A stretch of 64,000 nt of DNA, from contig CP114500.1 of NCBI GenBank assembly GCA_027186245.1, positions 568,001 to 632,000 of the forward strand. The letters run 5' to 3'. Positions 12,022 through 24,185 of this stretch are shown here, piece after piece. The notes beneath the pieces were generated by a model that made no database searches, had not been told where the DNA came from, and saw only the letters and a program-made list of their open reading frames with translations. The DNA comes from Coriaria nepalensis. Lineage: Eukaryota; Streptophyta; Magnoliopsida; Cucurbitales; Coriariaceae. The first letter of the stretch is position 1; each line of letters starts with the position of its first letter. The position numbers and the translations under genes are program-made.

Positions 12022-12864
12022 TTAACAGGTCAGAGTCGGGCACTTATGCTCTGCTTTCTGCTCTTCTCTATGAATCCATTTCTGAGTAGCAATGAAGGCC
12101 TCTATCGTGCGCTGAAATTCGACGTCATTCAACTCCTCAACCGAACTGGATCTCCTTGACTTTTCGTCTCCTTCTGACCTCACGATTTCCATACAAGTCT
12201 CTGTGTCCGATCGCCTTAATTCTCTCCTAGTTGCCTTCTTCACAATCCGCCGCTCGTAGCTCTCTGACCGGGTTCTTCGATACCGTTTCATCTCCAAATC
12301 CTCCTTCTCAGTAGTTACAGGATAAGAAACTGTCTCAACAGGACAAACCGTTTTTTGTTCATGAACCGGAGAAGGAGGAGTCGCATTTTCAGAGTCAGGG
12401 CAGACGGTTTGTTCATGAGCCCAAGAAATCGCCTTCTCCGACGAGCACACGATTTGTTTCTCTTGAACAGTGATCTCATCAAAGTCCTCCGTTTCTTTCT
12501 CCTTTGACTCATCGGCGACAGAGATTATCCTGTCCAAATCTGTTTTCCCGGCGAACTCTTCGTTGATCGGGTTGCTTTCAGCATTACTGACGTCGCTTCT
12601 TTCCCGGCGTGACAAAGCGTAGACGAGGAAGATCATGAGGTTGAAAAGCATGAAGACGTAGAAAGGACTGTTCAAGACGGCAATTATTTGCCGGAAGATA
12701 TCGCCGAGAAATTTAGCGACGGCCGGTAACCAACTGGCAGACCGCGAGACAAGGAGCGCAACCAGGCAGAGTTCGAACATCCACTTAAATTTTCGTCGTC
12801 GGTTATACCTCCGCATAGCGATCGCTTTTTCAGCCTTGACGTTATCAAACTCTTGAGAAATCAT
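12022..12864 (-). CDS. DUF4408/DUF761 membrane-anchored protein
   Basis: Single-exon protein of 280 residues. The first ATG of the frame (12862-12864) is followed by a basic stretch with RRYNRRRK. Residues about 30-45 and 68-86 form two hydrophobic segments, the second being FYVFMLFNLMIFLVYALS. This is the DUF4408 layout, suggesting membrane attachment. The middle (about 95-200) is acidic and Glu/Lys-rich and looks disordered. The C-terminus has an Arg-rich stretch and then EFQRTIEAFIATQKWIHREE, the short DUF761 motif. Family members are plant-specific and uncharacterised; some respond to stress, so no reaction can be given. A TATA-like box lies about 70 bases upstream. The frame is intact and codon use looks coding. 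Confidence 0.85.
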   Translation of the reverse strand: MISQEFDNVKAEKAIAMRRYNRRRKFKWMFELCLVALLVSRSASWLPAVAKFLGDIFRQIIAVLNSPFYVFMLFNLMIFLVYALSRRERSDVSNAESNPINEEFAGKTDLDRIISVADESKEKETEDFDEITVQEKQIVCSSEKAISWAHEQTVCPDSENATPPSPVHEQKTVCPVETVSYPVTTEKEDLEMKRYRRTRSESYERRIVKKATRRELRRSDTETCMEIVRSEGDEKSRRSSSVEELNDVEFQRTIEAFIATQKWIHREEQKAEHKCPTLTC

Positions 12865-12928
12865 CCTCGAAATTTGATAGTGTTGTAGAATGTATTAAAA
12901 AAAAAAAACGTTTCAGGCTTTAAGTAGT

Positions 12929-12936
12929 GGTTTTAT
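12929..12936 (-). promoter_or_regulatory. TATA box of the DUF4408 gene
   Basis: The minus strand reads TATAAAA about 70 bases before the start codon at 12864. A second TATA-rich stretch lies near 13082-13092. Confidence 0.45.
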
Positions 12937-13301
12937 AGAGAGGCTTTTCCTTATTTTTGTGTCAGATTGATTATAAATAGGAAAAGAGAAGAAGGGACAA
13001 TAGTACTGACAAAGAACAGGGAAGAAGTATATAAAAGTTGCGGGTTAATGCTGAAATGAAACTAAAACATAAGGCCCCCTTTTTATATATAGAGGAGTCT
13101 GAATGATTCAACCTTCCTACTCTGATAATGTTGCCACTTCACTGGAATTATTACTATTTCATATCTAAATCTAAAATAAAATAAAATGTTCATATTATAT
13201 GTTTTTGGACGGATATAAAATAATTTAAATAATATGAATAATTTCATGGAAATCAAGATATCAAATCACTAAAATATTTTGCTGCTTTGAATCATTATGT
13301 A

Positions 13302-13308
<7 letters not shown>

Positions 13309-13361
<53 letters not shown>
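13309..13361. repeat. (AT)n microsatellite
   Basis: More than 50 bases of alternating A and T with one G interruption near the start. Chance open frames across it encode only Ile/Tyr repeats. Confidence 0.95.
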
Positions 13362-13364
<3 letters not shown>

Positions 13365-14357
13365 CAGCGTACTGTGTTGTGTAGTGAAGGGTTAGTGAAC
13401 CGGAACGGAGACCGAACCCCGCGACAGGGCCAATACGACTACGCAACAACAGAAGCCTAAGTGGCTTTTATTTATTTTTTTTGTTTATTTTTTTTTGTTT
13501 CGGGTACTACTGTCCTTCATGTAGGAGTCCCATGTAAGCTCTATATCGTAGACCTGTGTGTGTAGTGGGTGCGGCGTCGTTCCACTGCATTTGGGTCATA
13601 TTTTCCAATATATTTAATTAATTTAATGAAAATGAAAATTGATTAAACATTATAAATCACTCAATTAGACATCATTTTGATATTGTTAATTTTACAATCT
13701 AGACTTAAAAATATATAATAGATATATATTTTTTTTTTAAAAATAATATTTTTACATTTTCAAATTATACTATGAAAATAATTTTTTAAATATGATAAGC
13801 TTTTATAAAATTTTATTCTTTAATATGTTCAGTTTATAATTTATGACAGTAAGAAAATAAGATAGAAGAAAAAATATATATTTTTTTCTATAAATTTAAT
13901 ATATTTATGGATGAAATTAGTATTTATTCGTGAAATAATTTATTATTTCATAAACAGTTATATTTTTAAAAAAAATAATTAAACTGTTATAATAGTCACA
14001 TATTTGAATTTATAAAATTTATAACTTCAACAGTAACTAACCGTTTTAATTATTAACTGTTTAAATAAATTAGCAAAATTAACAAGCATGCAAAGTGCTA
14101 TAAGCGCCAAAAATATCTTACACTATAAGCGTGTGTGCGAGTTATAATCGGATATTAATATTTATTTATTATTATAAATATTTATTATTTATAATTATTT
14201 ATAAATTTTTAAAGAAATTTTTCCCTTTTAATATGAACTTATACCTTTTAACTTATTTTATTTTAACCATTTAAATCCTATCTTCCCTAAGTTTTCCTTT
14301 TTTATTTTTTTATTTTTACCCCCGGTCATACAAATTATGGGATGATTCATTGAACTT

Positions 14358-14358
14358 G

Positions 14359-14400
<42 letters not shown>
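14358..14400. repeat. Compound (TC)n(TA)n microsatellite
   Basis: About 28 bases of TC dinucleotides run directly into about 15 bases of TA dinucleotides. Confidence 0.92.
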
Positions 14401-15866
14401 GTGATCTTTTAAGTAACAAAGAATCGTATCCTCATATGCCTGTAAGAGAAAAGACATGTTTTGATTTAAACCTACTTTTTGGTCTTTTCTTACGTAACCA
14501 AAAAGTAAAAAACTCATGTGGTCCTTGCGATTTATTGAAAACTATAAAGATTATTATTAGGAACGGATCTTGCATGATAATAAAACACTTGTGACATCGA
14601 GTAGAAAATTATAAGCCAGAAAGAAAAGGATTAAATAAATCAACGTGAGTCGCTTGTTCGAATCGAGCCATACGAAAGCCGAAGGGAAAAGGAGTGGTTT
14701 TCCCAGTTAAATTCGTGCTATTAGATGGAAAGCAGAACATGTTCACCCATCTATCAGACTGCTTCTTTCATGTACGAACCACACGGGATGCAGAAGAGCA
14801 CCTTATTACACCATTGCCCGTCAAACACGCCAGACATTACTTCCCTTTCACCGTTTACTTCTCTAGAAAGTTGAATAGTTTATGTATTTATATTTATATC
14901 TGAAAGTTTTTCAAAATGGATTGAGTTTGTTTTCGAGAGAGAATAATTTTATGACTTCCAACGAGTTCGTTAATTTATCGGATAAGTATGTAACACCTAA
15001 GCTTTTATCGTTGTTAGGAAAAATATCTTCCAATTCCAATTACTTGGTTAGTTGGTTTAATTAGCCTTGCACGTCAAGCTGGTTATGTTTCTCTGTTTGC
15101 TCTCCTCGGTATGGCTCTATGTAAGAGAAGATTGTAAGATATGGAATAAGAAAAATATGTTTGTAAACAGCTTTCTCCTTCTTACTCATTTGTCGAAAAT
15201 GAGTGTAAAAATCAAATATACATATTACCATTTCATTTATCATATTACAATAAATAAAAACATGAATATGATTAGGTTTAGCCGTGAGTAGAGCTAGCTA
15301 AATTATCATGAACAGTAAAGGGAATGTAAGATTGTACACGACTTTTGGAAATGCATAATAGGCAAGGTAAAACATGCCGGTCCGGTAACTTTCCTGATTG
15401 GATTAATCATGTTATCGTGCCTTTCCCTTGCACCCATAAGTACATATATTAGACTGTAGCCTTTTTTGCTATGAAATGTAAACCAAGAAAAAGACAGGGA
15501 GAGAAACCCACAGATTGCTTGCTTACTTAACGAAACTGGGCTTCTTTCTGATCCCATATGGGGCCCCTCAGTGAACCATCCGAATGTTCTATTTCAATTT
15601 TTTTTTTTAGGACATGAGGGCTACTGGTTATGACCGACACAAATGGACTAAGGCTGTAAGGCCGAAGTCCGAACCACTAAAAGCTTTCAATCTTCTACGA
15701 TTAGTCTTCATCCCTTTTTCTAATCACCAACAAAACATGAGCAGAAAATTGAAAGCTCAATTTAAGTAGTGCAAACTCCCAAGTGATATGGATTAACAGA
15801 AGAAGATCAAATTACAACAAAATACACCAAATAGATAAAAAAAAAAGTAGGCTGATTGATGGAATT

Positions 15867-16347
15867 CTACTTCTTCTTGCCTTTGCCGGCAGCTTTGCGC
15901 CTACTTGGGATGATAATCTCACCCTTGAGAACTGGGATCTCCATAATCTGAGACAGCTCGCCGAACTTCTTACGGAACTTCTCGACCTGATCGGCGTCAA
16001 CCACCACGCCGGAGCGGTTTCCCAAGTAGAAGGGATGGTTCCCAGACCACACATCCACCACGTACTCCTTCTGGGTCCCACCTGTCGTCATTACCAGCTC
16101 CCCGTTGCAATAAACCTTAGCATCGTCGTAGAATTGCGGGTGCAGCTCCTTCTTCCTGCACGTCACCACCGCCCGATTATTACTCCCCACTCCACATGCC
16201 TTCAAAAGGGCCAATTATTGTGAGGTGAAATTTAGGAAGAAATAAAACTTAATTGCGAGAGATATTGAGAGGCTGTACCTTCTTGACAGGGAGAAATTGA
16301 GCGCAAGGTCTTCCTTGAAGGAATGTGTTGTTCAGACTGAGCGCCAT
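15867..16347 (-). CDS. RPL31: Plastid 50S ribosomal protein bL31
   Basis: Two exons: 16279-16347 (23 codons from the ATG at 16345-16347) and 15867-16199. Both junctions are canonical and the protein is 133 residues. bL31 is a large-subunit protein of the plastid ribosome. Residues 1 to about 35 (starting MALSLNNTFLQGRPC) are Ser/Asn/Arg-rich and act as the likely transit peptide. The mature part contains KELHPQFYDDAKVYCNGE, then VVDVWSGNHPFYLGN and the typical VVVDADQVEKFRKKFG, ending in a basic AGKGKKK tail. Several features, including the basic C-terminal extension, are typical of the plant nuclear-encoded form. No zinc-binding Cys set is visible, as in the C-minus type of bL31. The frame is intact. 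Confidence 0.93.
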
Positions 16348-17818
16348 CGCTGTACTGTCTTCGTGTCTGTGAAGGGAAACGAAGATTGGGGAAGAGGATT
16401 ACGTTGTTGTGGGCATCATCAAGTTGGTTCTCATCTTGGGCCTTTTCATTGCTGTGATTGGATCAGTATTTCGGGCCGTATCTACAACAGACAAAATACA
16501 TACTGGGCTATTTCACTTTGAGCCCAGTGAATGTAATATTTATATGATCCAAATGCAAGTTGCTGCACCAGGCCCAATCACGGCAGTTGGAGAAAATCTT
16601 CTGGGATCAAATCTAGTTGCGATCTCATTTGGATTCAACATCCAAATTTAATTTTGCATCTCGTAGTTGAACACTAGATGCAAAATGGCATCTGGGTTTC
16701 AAATTCCATATGTGAAATTGCATCTGGAGTTCGAACTGCACATGCACCTCTGGGTTTGATATGAGAAGATTCTTCTTATTTAAATGGTACGACATGCCAT
16801 GTCATCCCTACCATCACAGTTGAAGACGGTTGGTAAATTATGATACCAAATGATCACTTATAATTATGTTTGTTGAATGTACCTGGCAGCTCCCAATTGC
16901 AATAACCTCAATAAGTTATCATCACCAACAACGACATGTTACACGTAGAGATCGTGAGGCCCCACTTCATTTGCAAGGACAAAAAAATAGCAGAAAATGG
17001 AAGTGATTCATGCCACGCGTACGATGTATATTACGGAGCAGAACAAAGGGCCTGTCACACTGGGACCGCGTTGAAGAGGAAGAATACAAGGCAGTAGATA
17101 CTGAACGTGAGGGACACGTGGGGGGTCAACAGTCATCAAATCTCCACTCTGGGCCTACCACCCTCAACATCTCTATGTTCATAATTGCAACGTGGCAGTG
17201 AGCAAGCATCTGGTCCGTTGCTTTTTCCTTAGTCCTCGCTGATTGCAGGTATTAAAAACATATTTTAAAATTTAGTTTTTAAAAATATTTTGTGAATAAT
17301 TATAAAAAATAATTTTTTTAATTAAAAAAGTAAAAATTATTTTTTATATTTATTTAACGTTGATTTTTTTTATTATTTTAAATAAATAAATATATATAAT
17401 TACTAAATATAATTAAAAATGAAAAAACTGATTGTTGTGCCAATCAGGGCCTAGCTTCTACGTACTTTACATTACAGATTTGATGAGGTTTCTCGTGACG
17501 ATTCACACTACTACTTCCTTTCTTTATATTTATGGAAGAGGAACGATCTTAAAGCTGCTTCAGATCAGTTTCTTCATTCTTGATCCCGCCGCCTGTTTGT
17601 TTCAGATCACGTTTCATTTCTTATTTTACTCCGTCTCTGTTCATCCTCCTATCTTTCAGGTTCAACTGGCAATCGAGCAGGGCCTGTGTGTTTTCTGTTT
17701 CTGACCGCGCATTACTGTTTTTATCTCTGATTTTTGTTCGTGTTATTTTTATTTCTAACATACTCCATTGCCACGACTCTTTGCATTCCAGTCTGGAAGC
17801 AAATTTCCGGTTTCCGCC
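16348..17818. promoter_or_regulatory. Divergent promoter region between RPL31 and AGPase
   Basis: RPL31 and the AGPase gene point away from each other, so both promoters lie here. An extremely AT-rich block covers about 17250-17425. The part from about 17430 to 17818 probably holds the 5' UTR of AGPase, perhaps with a leader intron, but I cannot fix the transcription start. Confidence 0.4.
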
Positions 17819-20800
17819 ATGGATTCTTGCTCTGCGACTTTGAACGCTAATGGTCACCCTGGAAGATTTAGCAATGGTTCTGGATTTAACAAGCTTTCGA
17901 GTGTCCAGCTATGGAGGAGGAATTTGAAATCTGAGAGCAGGGCTAGTAGAAAGCTTAACAAGCGTGGAGCTGTCCTTTCTGTTCTGACATCGGATATCCG
18001 CGAAGAGACTGCGGTAAAGAAATTCATCTGCAATTTTTGAGAACTCTTTAAGGAAAAAAAAAAAAGAACAAAAAAATTCCAAATTTGGACTCGGGGATTT
18101 TTTTTGTATGATTTCAGAATTTCCAGGCACCGATATCTGAGACACCTCAAGCAGATCCAAGAAATGTAGTTTCTATCATCCTTGGCGGAGGTGCTGGAAC
18201 TCGACTCTTTCCTCTTACAAGTAGAAGAGCTAAACCAGCAGTGAGATCCTTAGTTATTTATTTTTCTAGATTTGCTGTGGTGATTTAACGAAGGAACTCT
18301 AAATTATGAGCCTGTTTTAAAAATTTCCAGGTACCAATAGGAGGATGCTACAGGCTTATTGATATTCCTATGAGCAACTGCATCAACAGTGGTATTAAAA
18401 AGATATTCGTTTTGACCCAGTTTAATTCTTTTTCCCTTAATCGTCATCTTGCTCGAACTTATAACCTTGGCAATGGTGTCAACTTTGGAGACGGATTTGT
18501 TGAGGTATTATAGCTTGGTCGGAATTTAGTTGTTATAACTTTCTGAAATGAAAATGTGAAAACCTAATTGTTCAGAGAAAAATATATAGGTTTTGGCTGC
18601 TACTCAGACACCGGGAGAAACAGGGAAGAAATGGTTCCAAGGCACTGCTGATGCTGTTAGGCAATTCATATGGGTCTTTGAGGTGGGTGGGTGATTTTAT
18701 TGTCATTTATTTTCGATACAGTGATTTGAACTATCTTAAATGTCTTTTTGATGGATTTTGTGCAGGATGCTAAGAATAAGAATGTGGACAATATAATGAT
18801 ATTGTCAGGGGATCATCTTTACCGCATGAACTATATGGATTTCGTGCAGGTATTGTTTCTTTATTGGTGTTATAGCCGTGACTGCATAAATTTTAAGTAC
18901 TGTTTAATAATGTGTTGCGTTGGTACCATACTTGCAGAGGCATGTTGACACCAATGCTGATATTACAGTTTCATGCCTTCCCATGGATGATAGGTATGCC
19001 TGTTACCATTATCTGATAAGGTCAAAACTTCTTATGATGTTCAGAGCATTTATTCTGAAAAGGATTTCCAAGTTACATCTTTATTCTGCTGTGCTGTAGC
19101 CGTGCATCTGATTATGGATTAATGAAGATTGATAACACTGGGCGTATTGTCCAATTTGCTGAAAAACCAGAGGGTGCTGACCTGAAATCAATGGTAGATA
19201 AATTTCTTTTATTGGGCTCAAGTCTCTCGCGCTCTTAGAAGCCTTTCTGCTTGTGGTTTGGCCAGAGAATAAGTTTTTCATTATTTGTTTGTCGATCTTC
19301 TTACACTGCAGCAAGTTGACAATACTCTTCTAGGGTTATCGAAGCAAGATGCTGCGAGAAATCCTTATATTGCATCCATGGGAGTTTATGTGTTTAAAAC
19401 TGATGTCCTTTTAAAGCTTTTAAGATGGAGCTACCCTTCGTGCAATGACTTTGGCTCTGAGATTATTCCATCTGCCGTGAAAGATCACAATGTCCAAGTG
19501 AGACAGACGCCTTTTAATAATCTCTCTTAATATATATTTTTTCACTTTTTTTGCCCTTACAAGTTGTGTAATTCTATACGATGGATTCCTGTAAGCTAAG
19601 CATCCATGCCACTAGTAATTAGTAAAGATAAAGTTCCTGAGCTGTATACATTTTCAGGCATATTTGTTCAACGATTACTGGGAGGACATTGGAACCATTA
19701 AGTCTTTTTTTGATGCCAACTTAGCCCTCACAGAACAGGTTAGTTATAGTAACACTAGCAAATTAAAATTATAGTTGGTTTTTTTTTTTTTTTTTTTCAG
19801 TCTTGTGTTTACAACTTGGAAGAACTTGAGAATTGAAATTTGAGACTAATCCAATGATCGTCCTTCTTTCTGAAGATTGGAATGTAGTAAAACACTAACA
19901 AATGGTATCTTCTGTGCAGCCCCCAAAATTTCAATTCTACGATCCAAAGACTCCTTTCTATACATCTCCTCGATTCTTGCCTCCGACCAAAGTTGAAAAA
20001 TGCAGGGTATGATGGTAAGGTTGAATCTCATTTCGAGTTGTGCTGTGATTTATATATCTCATGAATAATCACTCCTTTCAGATTGTAGACGCAATAATAT
20101 CTCACGGTTGCTTTTTGAGAGAATGTAGTGTTGAACACTCTATAGTTGGTGTGCGTTCACGTTTGGAGTATGGTGTGGAATTTAAGGTGCGTGTAATGAA
20201 ATTTTCATTACAACCTCGTCAAAACCTTCTAGGGGCAGCCAGAGCATCTAACTCTGTTTTGATTTCGTAACTAAAATTTGCTTGTGTGGTATCATGCTAT
20301 CATTAGATTCTTATGTGATTTCTGAGCCTGGAAGCTATGACTTTGGAAAGTTCGCCGATTATGTTTGGTTTTTGGAAATTTGCTTGCAGGACACTATGAT
20401 GATGGGTGCAGATTACTACCAGACTGAATCAGAGATTGCATCTCTGTTAGCTGAAGGAAAGGTTCCAATCGGTGTTGGACAGAACACCAAGATCAGGTGA
20501 AAATTTCATGGATTTTTCTTCTATCCGGGCATGGAAGAGATTGAAAGAAGTTACAGAATGACAATATGACTACCCTTCAGTGCTCTTCCTTAATTAGTGA
20601 TAGCATACTAGTACTGGTCAACAATTTTCTGGAGTGTTTACTCTTTCTCAAGCACAGAATATCAGGGCCTCCGTTATCTTATGAAAATTCTTATGTAGGA
20701 ATTGCATCATTGACAAGAACGCCAAGATCGGAAAAAACGTGATCATTGCAAATGGCGATGTAAGTGTTCATTTCTTTGAACTCCAATCCCTCTACTTGGT

Positions 20801-20947
20801 CATGAATGAGTTCTTGCTCAATGAAAATGCTTTTAAACTTTTCAGGGTGTTGAAGAAGCAGAGAGACCAAAGGAGGGATTCTACGTTAGATCTGGAATCA
20901 CGGTGATATTGAAGAATGCAACGATCAAAGATGGAACGGTTATTTAA
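17819..20947 (+). CDS. ADP-glucose pyrophosphorylase large subunit, plastid
   Basis: AGPase makes ADP-glucose from glucose-1-phosphate and ATP, the committed step of starch synthesis. The large subunit is mainly regulatory in the plastid heterotetramer. Fourteen exons join in frame: 17819-18013, 18118-18240, 18331-18504, 18590-18682, 18766-18849, 18938-18993, 19100-19193, 19312-19497, 19658-19738, 19920-20006, 20082-20186, 20390-20496, 20699-20759, 20846-20947. They give 515 residues, the usual length. Residues 1 to about 60 are Ser/Arg/Asn-rich, a transit peptide. The nucleotide-binding loop [19 protein letters not shown] lies at 88-106. Further motifs are [32 protein letters not shown] and [11 protein letters not shown]. 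The C-terminal left-handed beta-helix ends in [11 protein letters not shown]. The sequence looks intact. Which large-subunit paralogue (APL1-4) it is cannot be settled by eye. Confidence 0.96.
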
Positions 20948-22701
20948 AATCTCTACTTACTCATCCTAAAAACTTCTGTTTCAAATCAAGCTAGAGATTG
21001 GCCAAAAAAAAAAATCAAGGTAGAGATGAAAGGCTTCAGATCCAGCCTGCCATGCTTGACGTGATCTTAACACGGTTATGATTATGCAACATGGGAATTC
21101 CCTCCCTGTACATTTTCAAGCTCCTTTAGTTGTCTACGTGGAGAAGGCTTACTAAGCTTTTTAGTAGTTTCTGAATAATGGTTTTAAATAAACAATGTAA
21201 ATTACGGGAATGACGAGCGGAATGGAATAAAATTTGTTGGCTGTCGTAGGAGTATCAAATTTGTTACCCAAGTTACTTATCTTTTATGAAATTTATCATA
21301 CATTATTTAAGAAAAGATCTTTAATTGATATATAAGTTAAAAAATTTATTTTTTTTTATAAGATTTTTTAGAAAAAAAATTTATTTGACTCATCAATTTA
21401 TGATGATATTATAGCTAGATCATAAGTGGAGGTGTCTATACTTTATTGGCAACTGTCCATCACTTATTGTGTTACGTGTTAGGTTTTTAGAACGAGTAGC
21501 TCACAAGTGAGGAGAGTGATTTTTAGTTAATTTATAAGTAAATAGTTATAGCTTTTTAGGATAATAAATTATTATGGTTATCAATTTATCATGGTATCCA
21601 GTTAGATTCTAAACGGACGTATACATACTTCAATAGTATGTGTCCCTCATTCATTGTATCATTTTTGGGTATTCGAAATAATTAGCCCATAAAAAAGAAT
21701 GGCTTATGATATCAGAGTTAGACCCTAAACGAATATATATATACTTTATTGACAAATGTTTTTCACTCTTTGTATCATTTATTGGATTTTCGGAATGACC
21801 AGCCTATAAGTGATAGGAGCATTGGAATTCATCTAATCTCATTTAAAAAGAAGATCTCTAGTTGATTTTTAAGTCAGAAGTTTTATTTTTCTTTACAAAA
21901 TATTTTAAAAGGAAAAATTATTAAATTTATCAATTTATCATAATACTAAAAATAAATCTAAATAGATATATCAACACTTTATTGATAAATATATTTACCC
22001 ATTATATTAATTATTAAACTTTCAAAATAATTAATCCACACAAATATATAAATTAAAATTTTTATTTTTCCCTATAAAATATTTTTTAAAAAAATTATTA
22101 CAGTCATCAATAATTTAAATTGATCGTGAAGAGTTGGAGAGGACGAAAATGGGAAAGTTACTGAGTAGGAGAAATTCTGATGGACGACGATTCTCGGATG
22201 AAATCGAGGATGTGTAGGCAAATTGGTGATTGGGTGAAATGCTTGGAGTATAGGAAGAATTGATGCCAAATCATGGTCTCCACGTGCATTGGCAGGTAGG
22301 CATTCGTATAAGTAAGCGAAGTGGAAGAGAGGATATAGAAAGGGCTGTCAGATCAAAAGTTTGATCAGACGAGTAATTGCCAGCACTCGCCTACCACCAT
22401 AACCTGCCCTGGGCATTGCTTTGACCACAGGTCCACACTACTAAAAATTAAGGATATAATTTGATATGAACAATTACCCATTTATTACTCTATTCAAAAT
22501 CCTTTTTTTCTAATTATCAATTATCCCTTTTAAATTTTTATAATTTTTCAAATTAGTCCGTACGTACAGTCCGACAAAATGATAAACAATAGAAACTGGC
22601 CTTTAAATACAACTAAAAACACGATACGTTTCTCAAACCCAACACCTCCATCCCATCAAGGCGGTAGATCACCCTTTTGTTGAAGAAGAAATAATAGAGT
22701 A
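20948..22701. other. Intergenic: AGPase 3' UTR and degenerate repeats
   Basis: The first few hundred bases are the likely AGPase 3' UTR. From about 21240 to 22100 a phrase recurs in diverged form: a pair of TTTTTAT/AAGAT stretches, then ATCAATTTAT, then CTTTATTGAC/AAATG, then TCA/TTGTATCAT and an AGCCCA/TAAG motif. I see nothing coding. The stretch 22430-22701 leads into the DFR-like gene. Confidence 0.45.
21240..22100. repeat. Degenerate tandem repeat array, about 190-270 bp units
   Basis: At least three diverged copies share ordered words: ATCAATTTAT, AGTTAGA(C/T), TACTTTATTG, CA-TCATT(C/T)TTGTATCA and AG(C/T)CTATAAGTG. Copies start near 21314, 21540, 21715 and 21840. The source element was not identified. 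Confidence 0.5.
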
Positions 22702-24185
22702 ATGGAGCGAGATGCCGGAAACACTGTTTGTGTGACCGGTGCAGCCGGTTTCATCGGATCATGGCTCGTCATGAAGCTCCTCGAGCGCGGTTACACTGTT
22801 CTAGCCACAGTGCGCGACCCTGGTTCGCCTCTTCATTCCCGACTCCCAGCCTTTTCCATATATACAGTAGTTACTTGTTTCTTGATAAATATAATCACAG
22901 GGAATATGAAGAAGGTGAAGCATTTGCTGGAGTTGCCAAATGCTGAGAGTCACCTGACCCTTTGGAAGGCTGACCTCTTTGACGAGGGAAGTTTTGACGA
23001 ACCAATTCACGGCTGCGCCGGAATGTTCCACGTGGCCACACCTATGGACTTTGAGTCTAAGGACCCTGAGGTTCGACTTTTAGCCCACAATACTCGCCAC
23101 GTATACTAAATAATTTGGTACACAGATCATTAGGCAATTAGCTTTGATTTTGGAAGAATGAAGTAATAAAGCCAACCGTTAATGGGATGGTTGACATTAT
23201 GAAAGCATGTGTGAAAGCGAAAACTGTCCGACGGGCTGTCTTCACTTCGTCAGCCGGTGCTGTCACTTTTGGACACGATGATCAGACCCAGAAAAACTTG
23301 CTCGATGAAAGCTGCGGGACGAACGTTGAGTTCTGTCGGACCAAGAAGATGGCTGGATGGGTTATTATTTACTTAATTAATATGATTCGGAAAAATATTT
23401 AATGAGAGTAATTATAGTTAATTAATTCATTGATTTCATTTACGTTACTCTACAGATGTATTTCGTATCGAAGACACTAGCAGAGCAAGCTGCGACCCAG
23501 TTTGCCAAAGAAAATAAGCTCACTTCATTTCCGTCATGCCAACTCTTACAGTCGGCCCCCGTCATACCAACTCTTACAGTCGGCCCTTTCATCATGGAAT
23601 CCTTCCCACCTAGCCTCATTACCGGACTTTCGCCCATTACTGGTACGACTTCATCTTTCCGACTATCCACATTTCACGTAAGAAGTATACATGCATTTAA
23701 AACGTGCTGGATATGACATGATATGATAAATTATACTGCATGCATGCAGGAAACAAAGCTCATTATTCAATACTGAAGCAATGCCAGTTTGTTCACACGG
23801 ATGACCTTGTAACGCTCATATTTTCTTGTTCGAGCATCCTAAGGCTGAGGGTAGGTACATTTGCTCCTCTCACAACGCCACCATATTCGATGTTGCTAAT
23901 CTGCTCAGGCAGAAATATCCAGAGTACAACGTCCCTACAAAGTACGTAAAATTAGGTTAAGGATTAAACTATTACTCTATATCTATCTTTTTTCTGATGG
24001 TGATGTATATAATAATCAGGTTCAACGGCATAGAGGAGAACTTGGAGATAGTCTCTTTGTCTTCGAGAAAACTTAAGGACTTAGGTTCCGAGTACAAATA
24101 CAGCTTCGAAGACATGTTCACCCGAGCTGCCGAGACATGTCCGGCCAAGGGATTATTGCAGCCTCCACCACTTCCACCTGTTTAA
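22702..24185 (+). pseudogene. Dihydroflavonol 4-reductase-like gene, frameshifted
   Basis: DFR reduces dihydroflavonols with NADPH on the anthocyanin/proanthocyanidin route; relatives reduce other ketones. Six exons have canonical junctions: 22702-22822, 22901-23070, 23157-23360, 23456-23642, 23750-23941, 24020-24185. They carry the Rossmann motif [20 protein letters not shown], then [23 protein letters not shown], the catalytic YFVSK and [15 protein letters not shown]. The total (1040 nt) is one short of a frame. A T appears lost in the CTTTG of exon 5 (about 23805-23808), after which [13 protein letters not shown] would be read in the next frame. Exon 4 lost one base near 23519 and gained a 28-bp tandem duplication (23531-23586); together they keep the frame and insert nine residues. 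The substrate-specificity segment is unusual ([14 protein letters not shown]). It is probably dead or decaying, unless the exon 5 lesion is an assembly error. Confidence 0.8.

Larger units (their letters stand above)
12940..15866. other. Intergenic, AT-rich, microsatellites
   Basis: No gene is supported here. The region has a long AT repeat (13309-13361), a very AT-rich block (about 13600-14290) that may be an old transposon, and a TC/TA repeat (14358-14400). Open frames such as 14694-14903 and 15306-15557 show no recognisable family. Confidence 0.5.

Noticed and set aside
13261..13449. Open frame with Ile/Tyr repeats
   Set aside because: Produced by the AT microsatellite.
14650..14680. GTTCGAATC resembling a tRNA T-loop
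   Set aside because: No acceptor stem, D-arm or anticodon arm can be built around it.
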